From positions 62,001 through 126,000 of the forward strand of contig CAWIZJ010000040.1 of NCBI GenBank assembly GCA_963840535.1: a stretch of DNA of 64,000 bases, written 5' to 3'. The position numbers and the translations under genes were made by a program. The DNA comes from VAZQ01 sp963840535. GTDB lineage: Bacteria > Pseudomonadota > Alphaproteobacteria > Rhizobiales > Xanthobacteraceae. Below are positions 43,196-51,110 of the stretch, in pieces (position 1 is the first letter of the stretch; each line of letters opens with the position of its first letter). The notes under the pieces are model-generated. The model was not told the origin of the DNA. It saw only the letters and a list, made by a program, of their open reading frames with translations, and ran no database searches.

Positions 43196-44356
43196 ATGAT
43201 CGGTCAAAAAGGTCTGTTCGCCATCGGGTTAGCTGCCACCTTAGCGTTGTTCTCGCCGCCGTTGCATGGCAAGGACAAGGTCAAGGTGGCCTTCATCGGT
43301 CCGCTCACCGGCGGTACGGCGGCCAACGGCCTCGGCGGCCGCAACTCCGCGGATCTGGCCGTGAAGCTTCGCAACGCCGACCCCAAGGCGAAGTACGAGT
43401 ACGAGCTCGTCGTGCTCGACGACGAGTGCAAGCCGAACGTCGCCGTGCAGGTGGCGACCAAGGCAGGGGCCGACCGCGCCGTCATCGCCTCGGCCTCGCA
43501 TTATTGCTCGGTCGCCGCCATCGCCGCGGTCGAGACCTACAATCGGCTCGGCCTGCCGATGATCGTGTGGGGCGCAGTGCTGCCCGACATCACTTATCGC
43601 AACAAGTTTCCGGAGGTGCACCGGGTCAACGGCACCATGATCAACCAGAACGAGGTCGCGGCGAAGTTCATGACCGGCGCCGGGTTCAAGAAGTGGGTTG
43701 TCGTTCACGACACCACCGACTACGGCAAGGGCCATAACCAGTACTTCTCCAAGTACGTCAAGGAGCACGGCGGCCAGATCGTCGGCACCTTCGGCGTCAC
43801 CGCCGACCAGCAGGATTTCACCGCCGAGCTCACCCAGAGCAAGGCGCTCGCTCCCGAGGTGATCTATTTCGGCGGCCTCACGCCGATCGGCATCCGCGTC
43901 CGTTCGCAGATGGACAAGCTCGGGCTCAACGCGGTGTTCGAAGGAACCTCCGGGATCAAGTCCGACGCCTATATCCAGGGGCTCGGTCCGCTGGCGGAAG
44001 GCTCGCTCAGCTTCGCCGAGGGCGCACCGATCGAGAAGCTGCCGGGCGGCCGGTACTTCCAGGAGCAGTACGACAAGGCCGGCTACAAGGAGCCGCCGGA
44101 AGCGTACGGCGCCTTCGCCTTCACGGCGATGAAGTTGATCCTCGACAAGATCGAGGAGGTCGGCCCCGATCGCAAGAAGGTCACCGCCGCGCTCGGAAAC
44201 GTCAAGGACTACAACTCCATCGTCGGGCCGATCACTTTCGACGACCACGGTCAGAACGCGGTTCCGCTGATCACGAAGTACGTCGCCCAGGACGGCAAGT
44301 GGGTGATCTGGGAGGACAGCGAATACGCCAGCGGCAAGCGCAAGCTGAGGAAGTGA
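43196..44356 (+). CDS. Liv-type ABC transporter substrate-binding protein
   Basis: Periplasmic receptor of 386 residues. The Sec signal peptide (GLFAIGLAATLALFSPPLHG) is followed by the mature start DKVKVAFIGPLTGGTAANGL. Conserved Peripla_BP_6 segments include ASHYCSVAAIAAVETYNRLG, VVVHDTTDYGKGHNQYF and PEVIYFGGLTPIGIRVRSQM. The start ATG 43196 has AGAGGA upstream. It heads the set receptor, LivH, LivM, LivG, LivF on the plus strand. The ligand is unknown; the adjacent amidohydrolase and oxidoreductase genes suggest a nitrogen-containing or polyol-type compound. Confidence 0.93.
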   Translation: MIGQKGLFAIGLAATLALFSPPLHGKDKVKVAFIGPLTGGTAANGLGGRNSADLAVKLRNADPKAKYEYELVVLDDECKPNVAVQVATKAGADRAVIASASHYCSVAAIAAVETYNRLGLPMIVWGAVLPDITYRNKFPEVHRVNGTMINQNEVAAKFMTGAGFKKWVVVHDTTDYGKGHNQYFSKYVKEHGGQIVGTFGVTADQQDFTAELTQSKALAPEVIYFGGLTPIGIRVRSQMDKLGLNAVFEGTSGIKSDAYIQGLGPLAEGSLSFAEGAPIEKLPGGRYFQEQYDKAGYKEPPEAYGAFAFTAMKLILDKIEEVGPDRKKVTAALGNVKDYNSIVGPITFDDHGQNAVPLITKYVAQDGKWVIWEDSEYASGKRKLRK

Positions 44357-44366
44357 CGGCGCAACC

Positions 44367-44517
44367 GTAGGGTTGGGCAAGATCGCCTGCCGCGGCGTGC
44401 GGTCTTGGGCGCGGCACACCAGCGATTTTGCCTACGCATCCCTGTCACACCGCGGCCCGCGTCTGGGCAACCGCCACGCGTGGGCACGGCGCGCAGAAAG
44501 CGCGCCGTCCACCCTAC
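44367..44517. repeat. Degenerate interspersed repeat with inverted ends
   Basis: The gap between the receptor and livH genes begins GTAGGGTTGGGCAAGATCGC and ends, read on the other strand, GTAGGGTGGACGGCGCGCTT. The outer 7 bases (GTAGGGT) are perfect inverted repeats, and GGGCAAG-like and TGGGCACGGCGCGC segments recur inside. This resembles intergenic repeats common in Bradyrhizobium-type genomes. It might attenuate transcription between the receptor and permease genes; no gene is supported. Confidence 0.4.
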
Positions 44518-44533
44518 GATCGACGAATGCAAC

Positions 44534-45448
44534 ATGGAAATCGCGCTGCAGTACCTGATCAACGGCCTCATGCTCGGGGTCATGTACGGGCTGGTCGCGG
44601 TCGGATTCACGCTGTTCTTCGGCGTGCTCGACGTGATCAAGTTCTCGCACGGCGACGTGCTGACGGTCGGCGTGTTCGTCGGCTTCGCCACCTATCTCGG
44701 CTTGAAGGCGGGTGACGTCGGCTCACCGCTCTTTCAGCTGGTCGCGGTCTCGGTGGCGGCGATGGCGGCGATGGCGGCGCTCGGCGCCGTGATTGCCCGC
44801 ACGCTGGTGCTGCCGCTTTCCTCGGCGCCGGCGCTCAATACGCTCCTGATCACGCTCATGCTGGGAACGGTGCTGCGCGAAGGCGTCCGGCTCGTCTTCC
44901 CCGACGGCTCCAACCCCAAGCCGTTCCCGGCACTCCTGCCCACCACCGCCTTCACCTGGGGCCATTTCACCTTGCGCCTCGACAGTCTGATCCTGCTCGC
45001 GGCGGGCCTGGCGATGATCGTCGCGGTCTACCTCCTGATCAACCGGACCAAGCTCGGGCTCGCGATCCGCGCCGTGGCGCAGGACGGCGAGACCGCGCGC
45101 ACCATGGGGATCAATTTCACCTCCATCGTGCTCACCACCTTCGCGATCGGCTCGGCGGTGGCGGCCTTCGCCGGCGTGATGAACGGTCTCTACTACAACG
45201 AGATCAACTTCGGCATGGGCCTTCTGCTCGGCGTGTTCGGATTCAGCGCCGCGGTGGTCGGCGGCCTCGGCAACATCTACGGCGCCATCCTGGGCGGTTT
45301 CCTGTTCGCGGGCCTGCAGACCATCGGCGCCGTCGCCCTCCCCTTCGCCAGCGCCTACAAGGACGTGTTCGCGCTCGCCGTCATCATCGTCATCATGACC
45401 TGGCGGCCGACCGGGCTGATCGCGGAGAAGTCGAGCGAGCGGGTGTGA
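44534..45448 (+). CDS. livH: Liv-type ABC transporter permease LivH
   Basis: Inner-membrane permease of 304 residues, start ATG 44534 (MEIALQYLINGLMLGVMYGL). The LivH signature AVGFTLFFGVLDVIKFSHGD lies at about 21-40, and the ATPase-coupling loop is AIRAVAQDGETARTMGINFT. Eight or so hydrophobic segments are evident. It is 177 bases downstream of the receptor gene, with a repeat in between, and 4 bases upstream of livM. It forms one half of the membrane channel of the second Liv importer. Confidence 0.93.
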   Translation: MEIALQYLINGLMLGVMYGLVAVGFTLFFGVLDVIKFSHGDVLTVGVFVGFATYLGLKAGDVGSPLFQLVAVSVAAMAAMAALGAVIARTLVLPLSSAPALNTLLITLMLGTVLREGVRLVFPDGSNPKPFPALLPTTAFTWGHFTLRLDSLILLAAGLAMIVAVYLLINRTKLGLAIRAVAQDGETARTMGINFTSIVLTTFAIGSAVAAFAGVMNGLYYNEINFGMGLLLGVFGFSAAVVGGLGNIYGAILGGFLFAGLQTIGAVALPFASAYKDVFALAVIIVIMTWRPTGLIAEKSSERV

Positions 45449-45452
45449 CCGC

Positions 45453-46652
45453 ATGGCCGCCCGGTCACTCTGGCCTGCGCTCGCCTTCGCCGCCGTCGCG
45501 ACCGTCTACGGAATTTTCTTCCTGGGCGCCGAGAGCGAGCGCGCGGTCGGCGCCCTGCTGGTGATCGCCGCCGCCGCGGTCATGCTCGGCGCCCGCTTCG
45601 GTCTCGTCGACCGGGTGCGGGCGAGCATCGGCGGCCACGAAAGGAGCTTCCAGGCCGCGGCGGTCGCCGGCATTCTCGTCGCCGCGCTCTGGTTCCACGA
45701 GGAGCATTTCGTCATCCTGATGATGACGACCGCGTTGCTGCTGATGGTGGCCGCGCTCGGACTGACCATCCAGTTCGGCTATGCCGGGGTCGTCAACTTC
45801 GCCGGCGCGGCGTTCCTGGGCATCGGCTGCTATACCGCGGCCGTCGTCACCAAATACACGCCGCTTCCCACGGCACTCACGCTCCCGCTCGGCGGACTGA
45901 TGGCAGCGCTGATCGGATCGATACTGATCCTGCCGGTGCTGCGCACCCGCGGGCATTACGCGGCGCTCATCACCATCGCCTTCGGCATCCTGTTCAAGGT
46001 CTTCCTCGAGGTCAACGACACGCTCGGCGGACCGCAAGGCATCCAGGTGAAGCCGCTCGAGTTGCTCGGCTGGAACTTCAACAGCCCGATCGTGATCGGG
46101 GGCATCGCGACCTCGTTCTATTTTTCCTATCTCATGGCGGCACTGCTGCTTCTGATGCTGAGCTTTGCGCTGGTGCGGCGGACCGAGCGCTCCTGGATCG
46201 GGCTCAGCATGGATGCGATCCGCCTCGATGAGATCGCATCGGCCTGCTATGGGCTCGATCTCGCGCGCTGGAAGGTGCTGGCCTTCACGCTCGGCAATTT
46301 CCTCGCCGGCGCCGCCGGCGCGCTCTACGGCCACGTGCTCGGCTTCATCGCGCCCAACAATTTCACCTTCGGCGACTCGCTCATCCTGGTGTCGATCGTG
46401 CTGCTCGGCGGCATCGGCAATCCGTGGGGCGTGACGGTCGCGGCGGCCTTCGTGGTGATCCTGCCGGAGAAATTCCAGGTCATCCAGGAGTACCGCTTCG
46501 TGCTCTATGCCGCACTGGTGATCGTGATCCTGCTGTTCCGTCCGGAAGGATTGCTGCCGCGACGCCTGCGCGATTACGTTCCCGGCGCGCGCGGCGGCCC
46601 TCGGCATGATGCCGCGACAGGCGCTGTCCCCCGCGAGGGAACGATGCCATGA
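45453..46652 (+). CDS. livM: Liv-type ABC transporter permease LivM
   Basis: Permease of 399 residues, longer than the LivM at 240-1220 because of an N-terminal region with three extra hydrophobic segments (about 1-90). The LivM core starts at GLTIQFGYAGVVNFAGAAFL, and the coupling loop is GLSMDAIRLDEIASACYGLD, less conserved than usual. The stop overlaps the livG start (ATGA at 46649-46652). It pairs with LivH of the same cluster. Confidence 0.92.
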   Translation: MAARSLWPALAFAAVATVYGIFFLGAESERAVGALLVIAAAAVMLGARFGLVDRVRASIGGHERSFQAAAVAGILVAALWFHEEHFVILMMTTALLLMVAALGLTIQFGYAGVVNFAGAAFLGIGCYTAAVVTKYTPLPTALTLPLGGLMAALIGSILILPVLRTRGHYAALITIAFGILFKVFLEVNDTLGGPQGIQVKPLELLGWNFNSPIVIGGIATSFYFSYLMAALLLLMLSFALVRRTERSWIGLSMDAIRLDEIASACYGLDLARWKVLAFTLGNFLAGAAGALYGHVLGFIAPNNFTFGDSLILVSIVLLGGIGNPWGVTVAAAFVVILPEKFQVIQEYRFVLYAALVIVILLFRPEGLLPRRLRDYVPGARGGPRHDAATGAVPREGTMP

Positions 46653-47425
46653 GAGAGGGCCTGCTCGCGTGCAAGGGATTGACCTGCCGCTTCGGCGGGC
46701 TCATCGCCCTCGACCGCGTCGATTTCGAGGTGGCCGACGGCGAGATCGTCGGCCTGATCGGGCCCAACGGCTCCGGCAAGACCACGCTGTTCAACGTCGT
46801 GACCGGGATCTACGGCGCCGACGCCGGTACGGTCGCCTTTGCCGGCACCGATGTGACGGGCGCGAAGTCCCAGGCAATCTACCGCGCCGGCATCACCCGC
46901 ACCTTCCAGCGCTCGCGCATGTGCCTGCCGCTCTCCGTGTTCGACAATATCATGATCGGCAATCACAAGCGGCTCAACCACGGCCTCGTCTTCAATCTCC
47001 TCCGTCGCGGCGCCTTCGCCGCCGAGCTCGCGCGCAATTGGTCCGAGGCGCGCACCCTGGTCGAGGTATTCAATCCGGAGCTTGCCGATCGCATCGACGA
47101 GCCGGCCGCCGGCCTGCCGATGATCGACCGGCGGCGGATCGAGATCTGCCGCGCGCTCATCAGCCGCCCCCGCCTGGTCCTGCTCGACGAGCCGTCCGCC
47201 GGCATGACCCACGAGGAGACCCGCCACCTGATGGACGACATCATGTCGGTGCGCGACCGCATTCCCGGCCTGACCATCGTGATCATCGAGCACGAAATGG
47301 GCGTGATCGAGCGCATCACCAATCGCTGCGTGGTGCTCAATTACGGCCGCAAGATCAAGGAAGGCACCTTCGCCCAGGTCGCCGACGACCCCCAGGTGCA
47401 AGAAGCCTATCTCGGGGTGGCGTGA
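46649..47425 (+). CDS. livG: Liv-type ABC transporter ATP-binding protein LivG with degenerate signature motif
   Basis: ATPase of 258 residues. Walker A (GPNGSGKTTLFNVV), Walker B (RLVLLDEPSAGM) and the switch His (VIIEHEMGVI) are normal. The signature motif, usually LSxGxQ in LivG proteins, reads GLPMIDRRRIEICRAL, so the Ser and the following Gly that contact ATP across the dimer are missing. The insertion ITRTFQRSRMCLPLSVFDNI is LivG-like. It overlaps livM upstream and is followed without a gap by livF. ATP hydrolysis at the composite site using this signature is probably impaired, while the other site, using LivF's TMSGGEQ, should be normal. Confidence 0.92.
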   Translation: MREGLLACKGLTCRFGGLIALDRVDFEVADGEIVGLIGPNGSGKTTLFNVVTGIYGADAGTVAFAGTDVTGAKSQAIYRAGITRTFQRSRMCLPLSVFDNIMIGNHKRLNHGLVFNLLRRGAFAAELARNWSEARTLVEVFNPELADRIDEPAAGLPMIDRRRIEICRALISRPRLVLLDEPSAGMTHEETRHLMDDIMSVRDRIPGLTIVIIEHEMGVIERITNRCVVLNYGRKIKEGTFAQVADDPQVQEAYLGVA

Positions 47426-48136
47426 ATGACGGCCCTGCTCGAGATCGCCGACGTCTACACCGCCTACGACAAGGCCGACGTGTTGCAGGGCGTCTCGCTC
47501 GAGGTCGCTGCCGGCAGCATCACGTGCCTGCTGGGATCCAACGGATCCGGCAAGACCACGCTGATCCGCTCCATTCTCGGGCTGACCATGCCGCGTGCGG
47601 GGCGCGTCGTGTTCGACGGCCGCGAGATCACGGCACTCCCCACCCACAAGGTGATCGCGGCCGGCATCGCCTGCATTCCGGAAGGCCGCAAGGTCTTTCC
47701 CAAGCTCACGGTCGAGGAGAACCTGCGCGTGGGCGCCTACCAGGAGAGCTCGGAAGCCGTCACGCGCAGGCGCATCGACGAGATCTACGGCATCTTCCCC
47801 CGGCTTTCCGAGCGCCGCGCCCAGATCGCCGGCACCATGTCGGGCGGCGAGCAGGCCATGATCTCGATCGGGCGCGGCTTGATGCGCGCCCCGAAGCTTC
47901 TCCTGGTGGACGAGCCGTCACTCGGCCTGTCGCCGATCCTGGTGCGGGAGAATTTCAGGATCATTCGCGAGATCAACGAGCGCGGCATCACCGTGTTCCT
48001 GGTCGAGCAGAATGTCCATCAGACGCTCGCCATCTCGCACTACGGCTACGTGCTCTCCAAGGGCCGCGTGGTCGCCGCCGGCGGGCCGGACGAGCTCGCG
48101 GGCCGGCCCGAGGTCCGCGAGGCGTATTTCGGATAG
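47426..48136 (+). CDS. livF: Liv-type ABC transporter ATP-binding protein LivF
   Basis: ATPase of 236 residues. Walker A is GSNGSGKTTLIRSILG, the signature is GTMSGGEQAMISIGRGLM and Walker B is LLLVDEPSLGLSP. The position of the switch His is Gln (FLVEQNVHQT), which is normal for LivF proteins. The C-terminus ends EVREAYFG, typical of the family. ATG 47426 follows the livG stop directly. It completes the receptor-HMGF importer. Confidence 0.94.
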   Translation: MTALLEIADVYTAYDKADVLQGVSLEVAAGSITCLLGSNGSGKTTLIRSILGLTMPRAGRVVFDGREITALPTHKVIAAGIACIPEGRKVFPKLTVEENLRVGAYQESSEAVTRRRIDEIYGIFPRLSERRAQIAGTMSGGEQAMISIGRGLMRAPKLLLVDEPSLGLSPILVRENFRIIREINERGITVFLVEQNVHQTLAISHYGYVLSKGRVVAAGGPDELAGRPEVREAYFG

Positions 48137-48313
48137 CCTGCCCCGTTTTCATCAAAAGAAATCGGCAATCGATCCAGAGGGCGGTCTGCAAATTGCGCCC
48201 GCCCCGCCTCCCAATTGCAGCCAATTCTGATACAATGTGACCGGGAATTTCAGTTACATCGCCCGCCCGAATTCGAGGTTGTGCGCATGCGGTGTCCATT
48301 GCAAAGCAAGAAC

Positions 48314-49273
48314 ATGCGAACGAGAATCCTCTTCGGCGCGGTGACTGTCGCGGCGCTGCTTTCCGCTCACACCGCGACCGCTCAAGATACCAGGATTCAC
48401 CGGGTAGGGGTTATCCTGCAAGGCGGTCCTTGGTACGCCGTTGTCGATGGATTGCGGGAAGGTCTCATTCGGTCGGGGCTTGTCGAGGGCCAGCAGTTCG
48501 TCCTGGACATCCGCGATACGCGGGGTGATCTGACGGCGGTGGAGCAAGCAGCAAGGAGCCTGGAGCAACAGAAGGTCAACCTGATCTTTACGGCTTCCAC
48601 GTCAGTGAGCGTGACAGCGAAAAGGGCTACCGACCACACCCCGATTGTCTTTGTTGCAGGCACCAATCCGGTTGTGGTCAAGCTCGTGGATTCGATCCCA
48701 GCCCCCGGTGGCCGGTTGACGGGTGTGCACCTCCAGGCAACGGACCTTACGGGAAAACGACTTGAGCTGTTGCGAGAGATTGTCCCCGGCCTTCGTCGCG
48801 TGGTGACATTCTACAACCCGCGGAACCCGTCGGCTGTTAAATCCGCGAAGCAGGGTCGTGAGGCGGCCCGTCATCTGGGGCTGGAATTCATAGAACGCCA
48901 CGTCGCTTCCGTTGAAGAGCTTCAGAAAGTTGTGCAATCGTTCAAGACCGGGGAAGCGGATGCCTACATTTCCGTTTCGGACGCGATGATCGACAGCCAG
49001 ATTGATTCCATCATCGACATGGCGATCGCCAAGAGATTGCCGACGATGCTTTATGAGCCGGGTGGCGTCGCCAGAGGAGGCCTCGTCAGCTACAGCGCGG
49101 ATTTCAATGAAGCTGGCCGCTTGTCGGCAAAATATGTTCGCCGGATTCTCGCCGGGACAAACCCTGCCGATCTGCCCGTGGAACAGGTCGACAGGATCAT
49201 GTTCGTCATCAACGCGAAGACGGCCAAGGCCATCGGACTCGCAATCCCCGAAGTCGATCCTCATCCGAGCTGA
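48314..49273 (+). CDS. Orphan ABC transporter substrate-binding protein (PF04392-like)
   Basis: Exported solute-binding protein of about 319 residues. ATG 48314 places a signal peptide (TRILFGAVTVAALLSAHTAT, then AQD) at the N-terminus. Landmarks are RIHRVGVILQGGPWYAVVDG, VNLIFTASTSVSVTAKRATD, PIVFVAGTNPV and GLVSYSADFNEAGRLSAKYV, typical of the TrpX/YcjN-unrelated PF04392 receptor group. No permease or ATPase gene of that type is adjacent. The coding sequence is visibly less GC-rich than its neighbours and lies between two complete operons, which suggests separate acquisition. The ligand and partner transporter are unknown. Confidence 0.87.
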   Translation: MRTRILFGAVTVAALLSAHTATAQDTRIHRVGVILQGGPWYAVVDGLREGLIRSGLVEGQQFVLDIRDTRGDLTAVEQAARSLEQQKVNLIFTASTSVSVTAKRATDHTPIVFVAGTNPVVVKLVDSIPAPGGRLTGVHLQATDLTGKRLELLREIVPGLRRVVTFYNPRNPSAVKSAKQGREAARHLGLEFIERHVASVEELQKVVQSFKTGEADAYISVSDAMIDSQIDSIIDMAIAKRLPTMLYEPGGVARGGLVSYSADFNEAGRLSAKYVRRILAGTNPADLPVEQVDRIMFVINAKTAKAIGLAIPEVDPHPS

Positions 49274-49413
49274 CAAGGTGATCGAATGATGCCCGCTTCG
49301 ACGCGTCGAAATTGCAGACCGCGCGTGCATCCGTAGCGGGCCTGCCGCAAAATTGACCTTACGGTTGGGGATCGGATACGGTTTTCCGCCGTAACGCGGA
49401 AAGTTCAAGCTCC

Positions 49414-50760
49414 ATGATCGACCATACCCACGCGCCGGGGCGCCGAAGCTGGGTCGCCTCCGCGCAGGGGCACCCCGACTTCCCGATCCAGAACCTGCCG
49501 CTCGGGGTATTCGCGCCGCCGGGCGGCGGCGGTCGCGGCGGCGTTGCGATCGGGGACGAAATATTCGATCTCGCGGCGGCGCTCGAGCTCGATCTGTTCG
49601 ACGGCCTCGCCCGCGAGGCGGCGCAGGCGGCATCCGGAACGACGCTCGGCCCGCTGTTCGCGCTCGGCGGCGCGGCGCGGAACGCGCTGCGCCAGCGCGT
49701 GGGCGACCTGCTCGATGCCGAGGGCAAGGAGCGCGCGCGTTGCGAGGGCTTGCGCTCCCGCCTCCTCCACGCGGCCGCCGATTGCCGCCTCGAGCTCCCG
49801 GCGGCGATCGGCGACTACACCGACTTCTTCGCCGGCATCCACCACGCCACCAATGCCGGCAAGCTGTTCCGGCCCGACAATCCGCTGATGCCGAACTACA
49901 AGCATGTTCCGATCGGCTATCACGGCCGCGCCTCCTCGATCGGCGCGTCGGGGGTGCCGGTGCGCCGTCCCAACGGCCAGCGCAAGCCGGCGAGCGAAAC
50001 GATCCCGACGTTCGGTCCATGCCGCAATCTCGACTACGAGCTCGAGCTCGGGGTCTGGATCGGCCCGGGCAACGCGCTCGGCACGCCCATCCCCATCGCC
50101 GAGGCGGCGCAGCACATCGCCGGCTTCTGCCTGCTCAACGACTGGTCGGCGCGCGACATCCAGGCCTGGGAGTATCAGCCGCTCGGTCCGTTCCTCGGCA
50201 AGAGCTTCTGCACCAGCATCTCGCCGTGGGTGGTCACGCCGGAGGCCTTGGCACCGTTCCGCTCCGCGCAGGGAAAGCGGCCGGCGGGCGATCCCGCGCT
50301 GTTGCCCTACCTCGACGACCGCGCCGACCAGGCAGCCGGCGCACTCGACATCGAGCTCGAGGTGTTCCTGCACACACCGGCACTCGCCGCCAAGGGGCTT
50401 GCGCCGCACAAGCTGTCCACCGGCAATGCCCGCCACCTCTACTGGACCGCGGCGCAGCTTGTCGCCCATCACAGCTGCGGCGGCTGCAACCTGCGTCCGG
50501 GCGACCTGTTCGGAACCGGCACGATCTCCGGCCCGGGCGACGACGAGCTCGGCAGCCTGCTGGAGATCAGCGCCGGAGGAAAGCGGGCGATCGAGCTCGC
50601 CTCCGGCGAGAGCCGCCGTTTCCTCGAGGACGGCGACACCGTCATCATGCGCGCCCAATGCCGACGCGAGGGCTTTGCCGGTATCGGCTTCGGGGAATGC
50701 CGCGGGACCGATCATGCCGTCGACTTGACGCCGCGCAGACCCGAGCGCAGATCACGTTGA
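49414..50760 (+). CDS. fahA: Fumarylacetoacetase
   Basis: Fumarylacetoacetate hydrolase of 448 residues, the last enzyme of tyrosine/homogentisate breakdown, giving fumarate and acetoacetate. Residues matching the active site of known FAHs are present: the metal Asp in IGDYTDFFAG, the base His in GIHHATNAGKLFRPDN, the Glu pair in DYELELGVWIG and Asp in LLNDWSARDIQAWEY, with GYHGRASSIGASGVPV conserved. The start is ATG 49414. Homogentisate dioxygenase is not adjacent in this window, so the rest of the pathway lies elsewhere. It stands alone on the plus strand between the orphan receptor and a convergent dehydrogenase gene. Confidence 0.94.
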   Translation: MIDHTHAPGRRSWVASAQGHPDFPIQNLPLGVFAPPGGGGRGGVAIGDEIFDLAAALELDLFDGLAREAAQAASGTTLGPLFALGGAARNALRQRVGDLLDAEGKERARCEGLRSRLLHAAADCRLELPAAIGDYTDFFAGIHHATNAGKLFRPDNPLMPNYKHVPIGYHGRASSIGASGVPVRRPNGQRKPASETIPTFGPCRNLDYELELGVWIGPGNALGTPIPIAEAAQHIAGFCLLNDWSARDIQAWEYQPLGPFLGKSFCTSISPWVVTPEALAPFRSAQGKRPAGDPALLPYLDDRADQAAGALDIELEVFLHTPALAAKGLAPHKLSTGNARHLYWTAAQLVAHHSCGGCNLRPGDLFGTGTISGPGDDELGSLLEISAGGKRAIELASGESRRFLEDGDTVIMRAQCRREGFAGIGFGECRGTDHAVDLTPRRPERRSR

Positions 50761-51110
50761 CAATCGGTCGGCAGATGGAACGTCCGGCGTCCCGCGGGTG
50801 CGCCGGAGAACGTCCAGACGCAGCGGCAACGTTGCGCCGAACCAAGCCGCATGATCGGTGTGATCGGCAAGTGGCGTGCCATGCGCTCGACTGTCCCGAC
50901 CGACTCAGAAAGGATGGGAACCATCGAGCCGACCCGGCGTTGAGCCGGCACCGGGCATTGGAGCCGACGAACGTGACACTCCTTCAACGTCTATTGCTGC
51001 ATTACGGAATCTACCGACGCTATCCGCTCAGGCGCTGGCCGGCCTTCAAGAACGCCTGCCGCATCGCGTTCAGGTAGCCCCCTTCACACAGCGCCCGGGG
51101 TCGGGCCGTT
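50761..51110. other. Intergenic region between fahA and the convergent dehydrogenase gene
   Basis: About 350 bases with no long supported gene. The only candidate is a 34-codon frame at 50973-51077, listed separately. I see no terminator-like hairpin. Confidence 0.45.
50973..51077 (+). CDS. Possible small basic protein (34 residues)
   Basis: Starts at GTG 50973 with GGAG 9 bases upstream and encodes VTLLQRLLLHYGIYRRYPLR followed by RWPAFKNACRIAFR. The composition (amphipathic Leu-rich start, then Tyr/Arg/Trp-rich, ending in Phe-Arg) looks selected rather than random, and similar short proteins exist, as far as I recall, in related genomes. It lies alone in the 350-base gap before the convergent acyl-CoA dehydrogenase gene. 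Function unknown. Confidence 0.4.
   Translation: MTLLQRLLLHYGIYRRYPLRRWPAFKNACRIAFR

Noticed and set aside
50712..50987. Minus-strand frame of 91 codons overlapping the end of fahA
   Set aside because: It overlaps the conserved C-terminus of fumarylacetoacetase, has no ribosome-binding site and reads as low-information Arg-rich sequence.
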